From Bathynomus jamesi (lineage: Eukaryota; Arthropoda; Malacostraca; Isopoda; Cirolanidae), in assembly GCA_023014485.1 (NCBI GenBank), contig JAJOZX010005622.1:149001-213000 (forward strand): 64,000 bases of DNA, written 5' to 3'. The position numbers and the translations under genes were made by a program. Position 1 is the stretch's first letter. Every line of letters starts with the position of its first letter. The notes beneath the pieces are model-generated. The model worked only from the letters and a program-made list of their open reading frames with translations, did not search any database and had not been told where the DNA came from. Positions 1 through 11,063 of the stretch are shown in pieces.

Positions 1-57
1 TTTCCAAGATGCAATTCATTTTGATTCCAAATCGATCATCATCAATTTTGAGCTGAC

Positions 58-61
<4 letters not shown>

Positions 62-102
<41 letters not shown>
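62..102. repeat. (TG)n microsatellite
   Basis: Uninterrupted TG dinucleotide run of about 40 bases. The 60 bases before it match nothing else I recognise. Directly after it begins the 3' end of a Penelope-like repeat. Confidence 0.95.
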
Positions 103-105
<3 letters not shown>

Positions 106-109
106 CTTT

Positions 110-2925
110 AAGAAATGCTGTGTACGCCCCTGACCAATAACCATGTTTTTTATAAATGTTGTTCATAAGTAATTTTATTTAAAATATCAGCCTAAAAGTG
201 GTCAAATGTTGCTAAAAAACCTTCTTTGGTCACATCTTAGTCTCACTAACTCTTACTGTTAAATATTAACAGTAATTTGTTGTAATTAATTATTTAATAT
301 GGATTATAAAGATCTGCAAAATTATATTCAAATGTGATTTAATTCAATACCTAATAAAATACCAACTTGAAAGGGATCAAATAATGCAGAATACCTTATT
401 TGGTCATATCCTAAGACTATATTAACTCGAGTTGATGATAATTACGAGTAATTTATTAATTTCACTCTTATAACATTAATTAGGTGTCAATAAGTATTTT
501 ACAATAACGTATCATGATACGCTCCGGATTTTCAATATGGCATATTTTCCTGTCTTTGATTGCTGTTAAATATTCAAAGTACGGAAGAGAGTTCAAAATA
601 TTTGATATCCTCTAGGTCTCGTGCAGAGGTTACCAATAGGTGGACCACAGTCCGGATGACGCCGAATTTTATAAGAACCGACGGGAATAAATCCCCCTAC
701 GCTGATTAACTCAAAGGATTTACTTTGAAAGATAGGCCAACCAAATGCCATTTCGAAAATCAAAATACAGTTTTGTCTACTCTTTTCGTGAAGTTCAAAT
801 TTAGTCTTCGCATAAAGAGATTGAAGTTGGTGATTTTAAATTGATTTCATTAAAATAATATCGGCCACACTACGAAAACACTCCGAAAATAAAGTTTGAG
901 TTACGGAACTTGGAAGAGATACAAAAATGGTGCAATAGTGTTTGCGCCAAACTTTAACTTTTTCGCCAAAGTGTTAATTTTCTTTCTTTTTTGTTTTTGT
1001 TTTTTAACCTAAAGAACTGTTATGAAATAAATAAACATTTCTACCAGGATCTCTTTTAATAATTAGACCAATGTTGTTGCACATAAAAAAGTACAAAAGC
1101 CCAAAAAAAAGGAGTTTCTAAAGTCTATTTGTACAAAATCTGTAGTTTTTTATTATTTAACTGTGGTTTTTTTTATGTCTAAACGTCACTGAAGCAGATG
1201 ATGGTGATAATTTGACCCTAATATTTAAATTCTTGTACTTGCCCTTTTTGTTCACCTTTCATTTTGAGACATTAAAATTAATGTCGTTGTTCTGCGAATA
1301 TAATTCGCAATTATTATAACATAAAATACAAATGTAAGATAAAATGTAAAATTTAAAGGTTAAAAGCCGGAAGTAACTTCATTAAATACAAAAATTAAAT
1401 CCCAAAGTCGATAATTTACTTACATCCAAGTAAAATGTAAACAGAAATTGTTACAACCTTTGGAATTAAGAGCATTATAAATACAAAGAATAAATAATGT
1501 ATACAGTAATATTAAAAACAATTAAACCAATTACAAATGATCAAATTATATTTTCTAAACGCGAAGTTTTAATTTCAGTTAGGGGATATGAAAAGGACTG
1601 ATAGTCAAAATTAGTCATCAATAGTTGGTTTGATTTTGTGTATGTATAAGACTTATAAAGTTATAACATCTTCAAATATTAATTGCTATTCACTTACCAA
1701 GATTGGAGAAAACATCGACATGACCGCGAATGCTCGAATGGGAACGGCGTGAAAGTAGTCTGAGAGTAAGATAACTCATTCCTTTATGTTCGTGTGTATT
1801 TTAAATTGACAGTCGGTGCAGCCAACAAAAGTAAGAGTGCATGCAGGACGCGTATATTTGTAAATCACACCCGAACACGAGTCCCGAATTCGATATTCTT
1901 TTTGTTTAAATGAGGATTTAATAGAGTTCTTGTTAATAAAAATCAATTTAAAATTCATTTGGGAATAATGATTTAATACTAATGACTTCAGTTTTGTTTC
2001 TATTTTGTAAGAGATATACCCAATGAATGGTATGTTAAAATATTTTACGTCTTCCGGCAAGGTTGATATTGCTAAACTTGGTCTATAAACATTATCTAAG
2101 AATTATTTTCTGTAGTTCTGAATTAAAGGTTTTAGAAATATATTGTTACAAAAATATCTGTTAGGTATTTCAATTGCCTCTTCAAATTATTGCAATAAGG
2201 TAAAATTTATATTCATATTCAATGATGTAGGGATGCTATAAATTTTAAACAACTTAAGTGAAGAAATAAGAAAATTAGAGAGAGATTCTACGACAGTTTT
2301 CTTCCTCGATTTGAAAGTTGTTTCGACATTTCATAATTAAGATATCTAAAAGGGAAAGGAAGTTGTTTATTTCAGTTCTCACTAAATTTTATATTTAAAT
2401 ATTTACTACTGAGGTAATCTATAAACCTATTGGCTTGATCAGTAAAGTCAAATAAAACTTCTATAAAATTTAGGTTTGAACTGATAAGGGCAATCATTCA
2501 CCAAATAGTCGTTCATGATGAGAGTAAAGTGTTAATATTTTTGTCTCATTTCGTATTTGTTTCTTGTTCATGAAAGCCAGAATCTGTAAATTATCTCAAA
2601 GTGTAAGTAATATATGGCTCATTGGGCCAATTACTAAAATGATACAACCAAATCTTTTGCCTTCAAACGAAAATGTTAACAACTTTAGCAAACGTTTTTC
2701 GTCACCACAATGTTAAGGAAGAGACGATTCGGAAAAATGGTGCAGGAGCTGCAATTGAGAATTGGAGTTTTAGGAAAAAGCAAAACACACCACTTGACAG
2801 TACAACCTTTGTAAAGCATATACTGTAGATGGTTTCAGTGCAGTAACTGTGCTTTGTAAGATGCTTTATAAATTCAATATAGTGGCGCATGGTGAAACGC
2901 TGTTAAGGGTTATCCGAATGTAAAG
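110..2925 (-). mobile_element. Penelope-like element remnant, copy PLE-A
   Basis: The interval is the reverse complement of 52085-54880, and parts recur at 4190-4480 and 25262-26640, so it is one dispersed repeat family with four copies here. Read on the minus strand, its first kilobase carries decayed reverse-transcriptase thumb and connector sequence, with fragments resembling FLDYLNSKHPNIKF and LPFLDV. A recognisable block follows at 1776-2090 and then a long non-coding 3' tail. The tail ends next to a microsatellite in all copies. Stops and frameshifts are frequent, so the copy is dead. Assignment rests on similarity to the better preserved Penelope element at 41-43.5 kb. Confidence 0.7.
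1776..2090 (-). pseudogene. Penelope RT C-terminus and start of GIY-YIG domain, broken
   Basis: The minus-strand translation contains NVYRP, LPEDVKYFNIPF, FKLIFINKNS, then SCSGVIYKY and TLTFVGCTDCQFKIHTN. These line up in order with the intact element at 41-43.5 kb (SVYSP, VPKDIKYFLVPE, FRIIFINKTS, LRSGVVYLFTCP, NYIGSTV). This is the junction between the reverse-transcriptase C-terminus and the GIY-YIG endonuclease. A stop follows HTNIKE, and the expected SYRT-like continuation appears only in another frame, so at least one frameshift is present. The plus-strand copy at 52907-53191 shows the same stop, so the damage predates their separation. Confidence 0.7.
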
Positions 2926-3758
2926 AGTCCCCTTCTAGAGTCGGGACTAGGGCATGGTTAAGATTAATCAATTAATCAGTTAATCATTGTTTCGAATTTA
3001 ATCATTACTTAACCAAAGAATATTTTTCAAAAATGATGGGAAATGATTAATTTTCCTCATAATTTCACCATCATTTTACCTTAAATTTTGTAATGTATCA
3101 TTTGAATTTGGCACCTTTTTTGCATGTATAAATTGTCTAATCCGCCCATGCCTGATTTCTTGAACTAAAGCAAACTAAATGTTTGATCAAAATGTTTTCT
3201 TCGGTCTTGTCTCACGCAACGGAAACAATAAAAACAATAATTTTTAATAATTTTTAATCATTTAATTAATTAATAAAGACGTCTCGAAGCCATCTTGAAA
3301 ACATCTCGAAGTGAATTCAAGAGGAACGCTGATGAATAAAAAAAAAACATCAAAGCTAACCACTAATTTCCCGTTCAAACCTATCACTTATCCTGTTAAT
3401 AAAATCATTTTCTTTTATGTGAACACTGAACATAGTTTCATCGTAAATGCTTAAATATTTTGCCATTCAAGAAGAAAAATTATACGTAACTCAACCTGAA
3501 CTTTAAATGATAGGTCTAACAGGAACATCTGGTTTATGAATGTTTGGTAATCCAAAATAAACATTTTTACTTTAGATTATTCGTATTTACACTTAAATAT
3601 CATTTTTTCCTTTCAGAAACATTATTTTACTAAATTTTAATGATTTATACATTTTAAAAAACGGTTTTTACAATACTTTAAATTTAACTCTTTAAGACGG
3701 AATCCTCTATTTCTCGGACTACCATCCCCCCCTAATTAGTCCGAGTTATGCAGGTTTT

Positions 3759-3760
<2 letters not shown>
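2926..3760. other. No recognisable gene; AT-rich spacer
   Basis: No convincing coding, RNA or repeat-end signal. A stretch around 2960-3060 has clustered TTAATCA-like words (simple AT-rich internal repetition). No frame is open beyond background. Confidence 0.6.

Positions 3761-3761
<1 letters not shown>

Positions 3762-3820
<59 letters not shown>
3762..3820. repeat. (AT)n microsatellite
   Basis: AT dinucleotides with one ACAT interruption. It abuts the left arm of the fold-back element at 3821. Confidence 0.95.
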
Positions 3821-4084
3821 TGTAAAGAACGACGCTTGTGTAGAAGAACGTTCCGCACAAGATGAGGAGGAAGAACGAACAAATGCCCTCAGGGCATTGG
3901 TTTCTGCTCGTATGTAGGAGAATTACGACATTTGATTAATCGAGGCCCATGGTGTAGTGGATAGCATATCTGACCGGCAATCGGAAGATCCCGGGTTCGA
4001 TTCCCGGGTGGCAACCTCATTTTTCATTTGTTCGTTCTTCCTCCTCATCTGGAACGTTCTTCTACACAAGCGTCGTTCTTTACA
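3821..4084. mobile_element. Fold-back element enclosing a tRNA-like unit
   Basis: The left arm (3821-3885, starting TGTAAAGAACGACGCTTGTG) and the right arm (4025-4084) are inverted copies about 60 bases long. Apart from a short insertion in the left arm near 3855-3860 they are essentially perfect. The 139-base centre holds a tRNA-like sequence with matches to both pol III internal promoter boxes. Near-identity of the arms argues for recent mobility or gene conversion. It is not a known MITE type to me. Confidence 0.6.
3942..4019 (+). tRNA. tRNA-like sequence (possible tRNA-Ala GGC-derived SINE or pseudo-tRNA)
   Basis: The A box TGGTGTAGTGG (3950-3960) and B box GGTTCGATTCC (3994-4004) fit the pol III consensus at every position. 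The anticodon arm is TCTGA / TCGGA around the loop CCGGCAA, giving anticodon GGC at 3976-3978, and the T stem is CCGGG / CCCGG. Two features argue against a normal tRNA: base 33 of the loop is C rather than U, and the acceptor stem pairs only as GAGG/CCTC plus CCAT/GTGG around an internal loop. I read it as a transcribable tRNA-like unit carried by the surrounding fold-back element rather than a decoding tRNA. Confidence 0.45.
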
Positions 4085-4189
4085 TTAATTATACTGTGTG
4101 TTGTTTGCAGTTAAAATGTGTATATATATATATATATATATATTCATAATTAAGAAACTCAAAATTGTTAAGATCGGAAAAATGTTTTG

Positions 4190-4480
4190 TTAAAAATTAA
4201 ATTTCAAATTTATTCAATTTTACCGGTCTTTATAATCCATATTAAATAATCAATTATAACAAATTACTGTTAATATTTAACAGTAAGAGTTAATGAGACT
4301 AAGATATGACAAAAGAAGGTTTTTTAGCAACATTTGATCAGTTTTAGGCTGATATTTTAAATAAAATTACTTATGAACAAACATTAATAAAAACTAGGGT
4401 TATTGATCAAAGTTTAAAAATGCAAAACGTGTTGTTTTCTCGAAAGCAGAACCACCCCATCAATGTAGCATCATATACAC
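4190..4480 (+). mobile_element. 3' end of Penelope-like repeat (same family as PLE-A)
   Basis: About 290 bases match the reverse complement of 110-320 and the end of PLE-C near 54600-54880, including the shared words TTTAGCAACATTTGATCA and AGGCTGATATTTTAAATAAA. Only the non-coding 3' tail survives. It ends at an (AT)n tract, as in the other copies, and keeps the same orientation relative to the lectin gene at 8057 as PLE-C has to the gene at 55231. Confidence 0.65.
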
Positions 4481-4483
4481 ACA

Positions 4484-4517
<34 letters not shown>

Positions 4518-5753
4518 TATATGATCAAAAGTATTCGGACACCCCGGAAAATCAGCATTTCTGCAAATATCACCTTCGCCGAAAGGTATGCTGGGAAAAA
4601 GCGTGGCGAAACTATAATGCTGAGGTGTTCTGTTAAGTTACCAGTAACTGTTGTGAAGCCATGCCGCGCGGACGTGAACTCACCAAGTTCCAACGTGGAC
4701 TCGTCATCGGATGTTATTTAAGTAACGTTTCTATACGAAACATTGCAGCCAAACAGGATATACCAAAGTCGACTGTAGCGGATGTTATCATGAGATGGAA
4801 GCACGACGGTGCAACTAACGCGAAAAAACGTTCCGGACGACCACGCAAACTGACGGAACGTGGTAGAAGAAGTCTGGTACGACATGTCAAGAAGTCCCGC
4901 ACGTCCTCTGCCGCTTCCATCGCTGAGGAGGTAGGAAGAGCATCCGGTACCTCCGTTAGTACTGTAACTATCCGCAGAGAGATGCACAGACTCGGTTATT
5001 ATGGTAGAGCAGCTGTACACAAGCCACTGATTACAAAAGTTAATGCAACGCGTCGTTTGGCCTGGTGTGTCTCCCGTCGTTCCTGGACCGTGGAGGACTG
5101 GAAAACTGTTCTTTGGAGCGACGAGTCGCGGTATTCACTCTTCCAGTCTGATGGGCGTGTTTGGGTGTGGCGACAGCCCGGAGAACGGCTTCTTCCTGAC
5201 TGTGTACGTCCAACGGTGAAGTTCGGTGGAGGGTCCATCATGGTATGAGGTTGTTTTTCCTGGCTACGGCTCGGCCCGTTGGTTGTTATACCCACTACCA
5301 TGAACGCTGACGTTTATCTCGACGTTCTGGACAATTCGGCCCTCCCTACACTGTGGCAATACTACGGAGATGGCCATTGTTTGTTTCAACAGGATCGAGC
5401 TCCCTGCCATACTGCAAGGCGTGTGCAGGACTGGTTTCGTGAAAATAAGGTGGATTTGTTAGACTGGTATGCTCAGAGCCCCGATCTCAACCCAATCGAG
5501 CACATGTGGGACGAACTGGAGCGACGGATACGAAACCGCACACCACGCCCAGCTTCACTTGCATCTCTTGCATCAGCTCTGGAAGAGGAATGGCGAGCCA
5601 TTCCTGCACAGACTTACCGAAAACTGGTGGAAAGTATGCCTCGACGTGTTGACGCTGTAATAAAAGCAAAGGGTGGACCTACTGGTTACTAAATGCCATA
5701 ATAAAACCATTTTTCCCAAAACCATGCGGTGTCCGAATACTTTTGATCATATA
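4518..5753 (+). mobile_element. Tc1-like DNA transposon, copy Tc1-1
   Basis: Inverted terminal repeats of 26 bases are perfect: left 4518-4543 (through GATCAAAAGTATTCGGACA) and right 5728-5753. The ends lie in TA-repeat DNA, as expected for a TA-targeting Tc1/mariner element. The 1.24-kb length and single ORF of about 343 codons are normal for the group. Identical TIRs suggest a fairly recent insertion even though the transposase has a stop. Confidence 0.9.
4661..5692 (+). pseudogene. Tc1-like transposase, one nonsense codon
   Basis: This is a cut-and-paste transposase acting on the flanking TIRs in the nucleus. The start MPRGRELTKFQRG opens a paired helix-turn-helix DNA-binding region (about residues 5-110, with a GRPRKL hook near 59-64). 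The catalytic DDE residues are D154 (LWSDESRY), D245 (FQQDRAPCH) and E280 (NPIEHMWDE), with exactly 34 residues between the last two (DD34E). The frame is open for the whole length except TGA at codon 196, after GGGSIMV, where relatives have Trp (TGG). One substitution therefore separates this from an intact ORF. It ends KAKGGPTGY, the family C-terminus. Confidence 0.92.
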
Positions 5754-5795
5754 TATATATATATATATATTTGTTTCGTTCTCTCTCTCTCGTCT

Positions 5796-5798
<3 letters not shown>

Positions 5799-5852
<54 letters not shown>
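5799..5852. repeat. (AT)n microsatellite
   Basis: About 54 bases of AT dinucleotide, preceded by a short CTCTCT tract. The following 280 bases show no gene. Confidence 0.95.
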
Positions 5853-5854
<2 letters not shown>

Positions 5855-6131
5855 ACAGAAATGGATAATTATTATACTGAAATTAAAATGAAAACAAAAC
5901 TTAGCACGTTGCACAGTGTGAGATGTGACAACCTTGCTTGCAAAATGCCTCTGGCCAGATTATTATTATTATGATATTATATTCATTTGTACCCCTGAAA
6001 TTCTAGCTCTTGCATCTTATTTGCAATATTATTTGCTCTAACTAATTCAAACTAGATGATAACAAATGATTTGTTATAATTATTAAATTTATAATATTAC
6101 CTTTAAAAAGGTCAAAATGTCACAACTTTGT

Positions 6132-6134
<3 letters not shown>

Positions 6135-6209
<75 letters not shown>
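6135..6209. repeat. (GA)n microsatellite
   Basis: Pure GA dinucleotide run of about 75 bases. The sequence from 6210 to 6715 is AT-rich with no gene signal. Confidence 0.95.
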
Positions 6210-6212
<3 letters not shown>

Positions 6213-6715
6213 TTTTTTCAAAATACTAAACTCGGTCTTAATCGCATAATATTATAGCTTTGATTGTATTTTTAATGAATTCCCCCAAAAAAGAGCAAGC
6301 TTTGAAAATGAACTGTATATGCACTAATCATTAATAATACTGATGATAAATAGAAAATTTAAGAGAAAGGGTTTTAAATCGAATTTTTTACTTAATGTTA
6401 AGCGTACTTTTTATTTTCACAATTTTATTTTCACATCCGAAGACGTAGAGCATAAGAGTCATTATATTGGCTTAGTATGAAATCGAATGACAAAGTTTTC
6501 CTTTATCTAAAGTAGGAAGTTGTATTCTTTGAATTATTTCTTTGTGCGAAAAAATCGACTTTTTCCATTAATTTTTTGCCGGTTACAAATAAATATTAAA
6601 TAATAATAAAAACTAAAAGAATAATAAAAATGGCAATAATTAATAATTGAAATACAGTCTTTCCACATCATGATGTGATTACAAATTTGAAAAAAATAAA
6701 AGACCAATTATTGCA

Positions 6716-7146
6716 TAATGGCACGGTGCTCCATCCAATGGGAATCGATGAGTGCGAAAAATTAGGCATAACCGAGAAAGTTTTTTTTATCTTTTCCTTC
6801 GAGCCGTATATATATATATATATATAATATATATATCCAAATTACAAATTTTTAATTATAAATTACAATTTTAATATAATTTATATTTTGAAACTGGAAA
6901 ATTGGACAAGACTTGTAAAAAGTGAAAAAAAAATCAGAATTTTAGTGAAATTTTTGGACGAGTAGAATTTTAGTTTTAAATACATAGCTTAATTTTATTT
7001 TAACTTTTCTTTTCGAGTTTGTTGATTTAATGGTATTTATATTTTGAAGTTGAATTAAAAATTTACAATGTTTTTAGTTTATTGTAGCCAAAAATTACTA
7101 ATTCCAGTTAAATATTTGAAAAAAAAATCTTAAATACAAAATAATG

Positions 7147-7232
<86 letters not shown>

Positions 7233-7542
7233 GTCATTATTTTGTATTTAAGATTTTTTTTTCAAATATTTAACTGGAATTAGTAATTTTTGGCTACAAT
7301 AAACTAAAAACATTGTAAATTTTTAATTCAACTTCAAAATATAAATACCATTAAATCAACAAACTCGAAAAGAAAAGTTAAAATAAAATTAAGCTATGTA
7401 TTTAAAACTAAAATTCTACTCGTCCAAAAATTTCACTAAAATTCTGATTTTTTTTTCACTTTTTACAAGTCTTGTCCAATTTTCCAGTTTCAAAATATAA
7501 ATTATATTAAAATTGTAATTTATAATTAAAAATTTGTAATTT

Positions 7543-7576
<34 letters not shown>

Positions 7577-7666
7577 GGCTCGAAGGAAAAGATAAAAAAA
7601 ACTTTCTCGGTTATGCCTAATTTTTCGCACTCATCGATTCCCATTGGATGGAGCACCGTGCCATTA
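6716..7666. repeat. Large near-perfect palindrome, about 950 bases
   Basis: The sequence from 6716 (TAATGGCACGGTGCTCCATC) rightwards is matched by the reverse complement ending at 7666. The centre lies near 7191 inside a 78-base (AT)n tract. Arms are about 430 bases outside the centre and differ mainly in microsatellite length. The arms contain no gene; the short open frames are AT-repeat artefacts. It could be a true inverted duplication by fold-back replication at the AT tract, or a hairpin artefact of long-read sequencing. Confidence 0.85.
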
Positions 7667-7711
<45 letters not shown>

Positions 7712-8056
7712 CCCGCAAAATATAACAGCAAATTTAAAAGTTCAAAAATGACTAAAAAGAATATTACATTTTACAATTTAGTTTTTGTCTCTTACATTTT
7801 TACATTAAAATATTTTACCACATTACATTATGGAGTGAACGCAGAGCGAATTTCTTTCACTAAAGTCAACCATGGCACTTTTATATTGTTAAAGCATAAC
7901 ATTAAGGAATGACATATTATCGCACCTACCACTGTTATTATTACTATTACTACTACTATTATTTATACTACTAACTATTTCAAACATAGAGTTGACTTCT
8001 CTAAAGATATTTGAGAAGGGCTCTACATATTTCAAGATTTTATAGATAATTTTAAC

Positions 8057-8971
8057 TTAATTGAGGAATTTCCGTCTAAGGCTCAGGGAAGTTTTCTTCA
8101 AAGAATAATAATGACCACGAAAGTCGTACCAATTGATGCCATCAGCTTTGGAAGTGTGGTTTCCTTCATACTGGTAAGCATTTAGGTTTGAGCTATGGCA
8201 TTTTGTGTACCACCATGCACCGCGGAATGTCTTCGAACAGCTTGCATCGCTTGCATCGTTATCTTGATCTTTCGTTGAAAACATCTGACCGTTGTGACTA
8301 GTTAAAGAGTCACCGGCGTTTCCAGAATATTCTCCTAAATCTAGTCGATATTTCTCAGTGGCATCTCCAATGTAAAAGTGTTCGTACTTCGCCCAACGCT
8401 TTATTCCCTGAAAGTCCTCAAGGTCCACCTTCAGTTCCATTAAAGTGTCACTAACGAGGGCATGGATATTGTTGAGGCCGAGCCAAAATTCTCCCGCCAA
8501 AGTGCCAAAACCAAGTTGGTAGTCAATCCATTTCCTGAAGAAGTTTTCTCTTTGTGGAAGAGCATCGCGATGTTGAATCATTGTCCATCTCCCTCCGTCA
8601 GTATTTTGGTCACAGAAAACAGAAACGGGTCGATTTTCGCAACAATTGAAAGGGTACACTGTTCGAATGCCAGACTCTCTGTCACCGAAGTTGAAAAGAT
8701 CCGCACAATTTCGAGGACGGTTTTGAGCTTCCTTCAATTTGGCGATTGTCTTTTGCATTGAATGCCAGTGAATTTTAATTCCCATCAAAGAGGAATCTCT
8801 TGCCGTTTTCTCACATAGTGCCAAAGTCTGAGAAACGCAGTGAGGAGAGAAACCAATTTCCTCGAAGAGGTTTTCTGTTTCTTTGATCGTAGGTTCACTG
8901 CTGTCTCCACAAACGAAATTGCTCAGTACAACAATCGTCAGGAAATTAATGAAAAGTAATGAAATTGACAT
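8057..8971 (-). CDS. Secreted fibrinogen-related lectin (tachylectin-5/ficolin-like), copy FReD-A
   Basis: A 304-residue intronless ORF. Residues 1-22 form a signal peptide (MSISLLFINFLTIVVLSNFV, then CG). A short linker with C45 and C53 may oligomerise. A fibrinogen C-terminal domain spans about 86-301. Visible landmarks are RNCADL at the domain start, GIRTVYPF, VFCDQ, GRWTMIQHR, GEFWLGLNN, FYIGDATEKYRLDLGEY, GQMFSTKD and the acidic calcium loop D235-Q-D-N-D239. C245 and C258 flank the ligand-pocket segment CSKTFRGAWWYTKC. Such proteins bind acetylated sugars on microbes and act as soluble immune recognition factors; that role is inferred from the family. The start gives the signal peptide and lies 70 bases after a TATA box. 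Near-identical to the gene at 55231-56145. Confidence 0.88.
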   Translation of the reverse strand: MSISLLFINFLTIVVLSNFVCGDSSEPTIKETENLFEEIGFSPHCVSQTLALCEKTARDSSLMGIKIHWHSMQKTIAKLKEAQNRPRNCADLFNFGDRESGIRTVYPFNCCENRPVSVFCDQNTDGGRWTMIQHRDALPQRENFFRKWIDYQLGFGTLAGEFWLGLNNIHALVSDTLMELKVDLEDFQGIKRWAKYEHFYIGDATEKYRLDLGEYSGNAGDSLTSHNGQMFSTKDQDNDASDASCSKTFRGAWWYTKCHSSNLNAYQYEGNHTSKADGINWYDFRGHYYSLKKTSLSLRRKFLN

Positions 8972-9040
8972 TTTTTGGAGTTGGTTTTCCTGAACTGTTT
9001 CAGTAAATAACTTCTAATAACTGCCTCTGAAATACTCTTT

Positions 9041-9050
9041 CCTTTTTATA
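9041..9050 (-). promoter_or_regulatory. TATA box of FReD-A
   Basis: Reads TATAAAAAGG on the minus strand, about 70 bases upstream of the ATG at 8971. The same word occupies the same place before the copies at 23964 and 56145, so it is conserved promoter sequence. Confidence 0.75.
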
Positions 9051-9307
9051 CATTTTAGTGTGCTTGTCCTTGGTTGGTTTATCTCTGAACATCCTTCGTC
9101 GTGTGGGTGTACCCCCATTTTAGATTAGCTTTGTTTCCTTTTTAGTTCATTACTGAAATCCCAAAGTGGGCGTCCCGTCTTCTAATAAGCAATTTATATT
9201 GAGAAACCTTTTGGATATGTCGTATGTGCAGTAATATTATTTCACAGAAAAGTTAAATTTGAAATTCCCATGACAAAAATGCAACCCTAATTTATGTCAT
9301 TTTAACA

Positions 9308-10777
9308 TTTTCCTTCCTGCTGGAAGTTCGCTTTCATTCAGCCTTTCCCAAAGAAGGGTGACCGCTCTCAACCCTCTAACTATCGTCCAACTGCTTTCAT
9401 TTCTTCCCTTTCCAAAGTTTTTGAATCTATCCTTAATAGGAAGAATCTTAAACACCTTTCTTTCTTTTCACAATCTTCGTCAGATCGTCAGTATGGATTC
9501 CGGAAGGGACGCTCTACTGGCGATCTTCTTGCATATCTCTCTGACTCTTGGTCATCCTTCTTTAGGGATTTCGGAGAAAATTTTGCTATTGCGCTAGACA
9601 TGTCGAAAGTCTTTGATAAAGTCTGGCACAAATCTTTAATTTCCAAACTGCCCTCCTTCGGTTTGTATCCTTCTATTTGTTTTTCATCTCTAATTTCCTT
9701 TCTGGCCGATCTATATCTGCAGTTGTCGATGGCCACTGTTCTTCTCCTAAAGCTATTAACAGTGGTGTTGCTCAGGGTTCTGTACTGTCACCCACTCTTT
9801 TCCTTTTATTTATTAATGATCTTTTAATTCTCACTTCCTGTCCTATTCACTCCTATGCCAATGATTCCACTCTTCACTTCTCCAGCCGCTTCCCAATGCG
9901 TCCCTCACAACAGTCGCTTCATGATTCGCGTGAGGCGGTTATGGGACACCTGACCTCTGATCTTTCTGCTTTATCTAATTGGGGCAGATAAAACCTTGTG
10001 GCTTTCAATGTCTCAAAAACTCAGTTCCTCCATCTGTCTACTCGTCACAATCTTCCACCGACTATCCTCTTACCTTCAACAACACGCAAATCAATCCTTC
10101 CTCTGCTCTTAACATTCTTGGCATTCCTTTTCTCGTGATCTTTCCTGGAAAAATCACATATACTCTCTTTCTAAAACAGCTTCGAAGAGGTTAGGTGTGT
10201 TGTACCGTCTCCGTGGTTTCTTCACCCCCACTCAGATGTTGTCTCTGTACAGGAGTCTTGTTCGCCCCTGTATGGAGTACGCTTCTCATCTGTGGGGTGG
10301 TTCAACCCACACAGCCATACTTGACCGGGTGGAATCAAAGGCTTTTCGCCACATCAATTCCCCGCCTCTTACTGATTGTCTTCATTCTCTCTCTCTTCGC
10401 CGCAATGTTGCCTCACTCTCTCTTTACTATCGCTATCATAAGGGACATTGCTGTTGTGAACTCTCTAACTGCATGCCTCCTCCTTTAAGGAGAGCACGCA
10501 GTACCAGACTTTCTACACTTTCTCATTCCTATTCTGTCCAACTATCTAATGCAAGGGTTAATCGATATTTTCAGTCTCATCTACTCAACCGGTCAACTCT
10601 GGAACAATCTTCCTCAATCCATCTTTCCTCCTGTCTATGACCTCCCATCTTTCAAACGCAGAGTGCCTAGGCATCTCGAAAACCCCGGACCTTGATTTTG
10701 GCTCTTTTCTTCATCTATGGGAGGGGCACTTTTGTGGGCATTTGCCCTTGGCCCCTCCTACATGCATAAAAAAAAAT
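9308..10777 (+). mobile_element. 5'-truncated LINE (Jockey-like) inserted in block A
   Basis: The insertion interrupts sequence that is continuous in block C. There CATTTTAACAAATTACGACA is unbroken near 56813-56833, whereas here the two halves lie on either side of 9308-10777. The element is 5' truncated and ends in an A-rich tail at 10768-10777. A short TAAC on both sides may be the target duplication. This paralogous empty site makes the boundaries unusually secure for an old LINE copy. Confidence 0.8.
9330..10695 (+). pseudogene. LINE reverse transcriptase C-terminal half, frameshifted
   Basis: Successive frames give KKGDRSQPSNYRPTAFISSL, RQYGFRKGRSTGDLLAYL, ALDMSKVFDKVWHKSLISKL, SGVAQGSVLSPTLFLLFIND and YANDSTLH. 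They continue into the thumb and C-terminal region (MEYASHLWGGS, LDRVESKAF) and end in FKRRVPRHLENPGP. These are the LINE RT motifs in order. At least four frame changes occur. The catalytic YADD box reads YAND, so even a repaired frame would lack an active-site aspartate. Jockey-type assignment is from recall of similar decapod and insect elements. Confidence 0.85.
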
Positions 10778-11063
10778 AACTACGACAAAATTTCCAGTTA
10801 ATTATATATTTTTACAACCCAATTTTACCTTTTTTAAACTTCACCGAAACCACAGATTTCTTTGTTTACTGAAAACACTGCATATTTTTACATAAAGTTT
10901 GGTAATTTTACACTTCTTACAATTAACCATAAAGATATGTAAATGCATTTTACACAAAATATCTGGAGGTTGATTGAGTTAAAAAAAGTTTACTTGAATA
11001 AAATTCAAATACAGACTTCCTTTTAACATTCCTCTTGATTTTTACCAATTTTTTTACAATATA

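Noticed and set aside
3942..4019. Functional tRNA-Ala gene
   Set aside because: C at position 33, a discontinuous acceptor stem, and location inside a mobile-looking fold-back make decoding unlikely.
5673..5974. Open frames rich in alternating Ile and Tyr
   Set aside because: Translations of (AT)n microsatellites; the same artefact occurs near 7507, 12692, 20027, 32961, 35310, 38459, 50562, 51345 and 62515.
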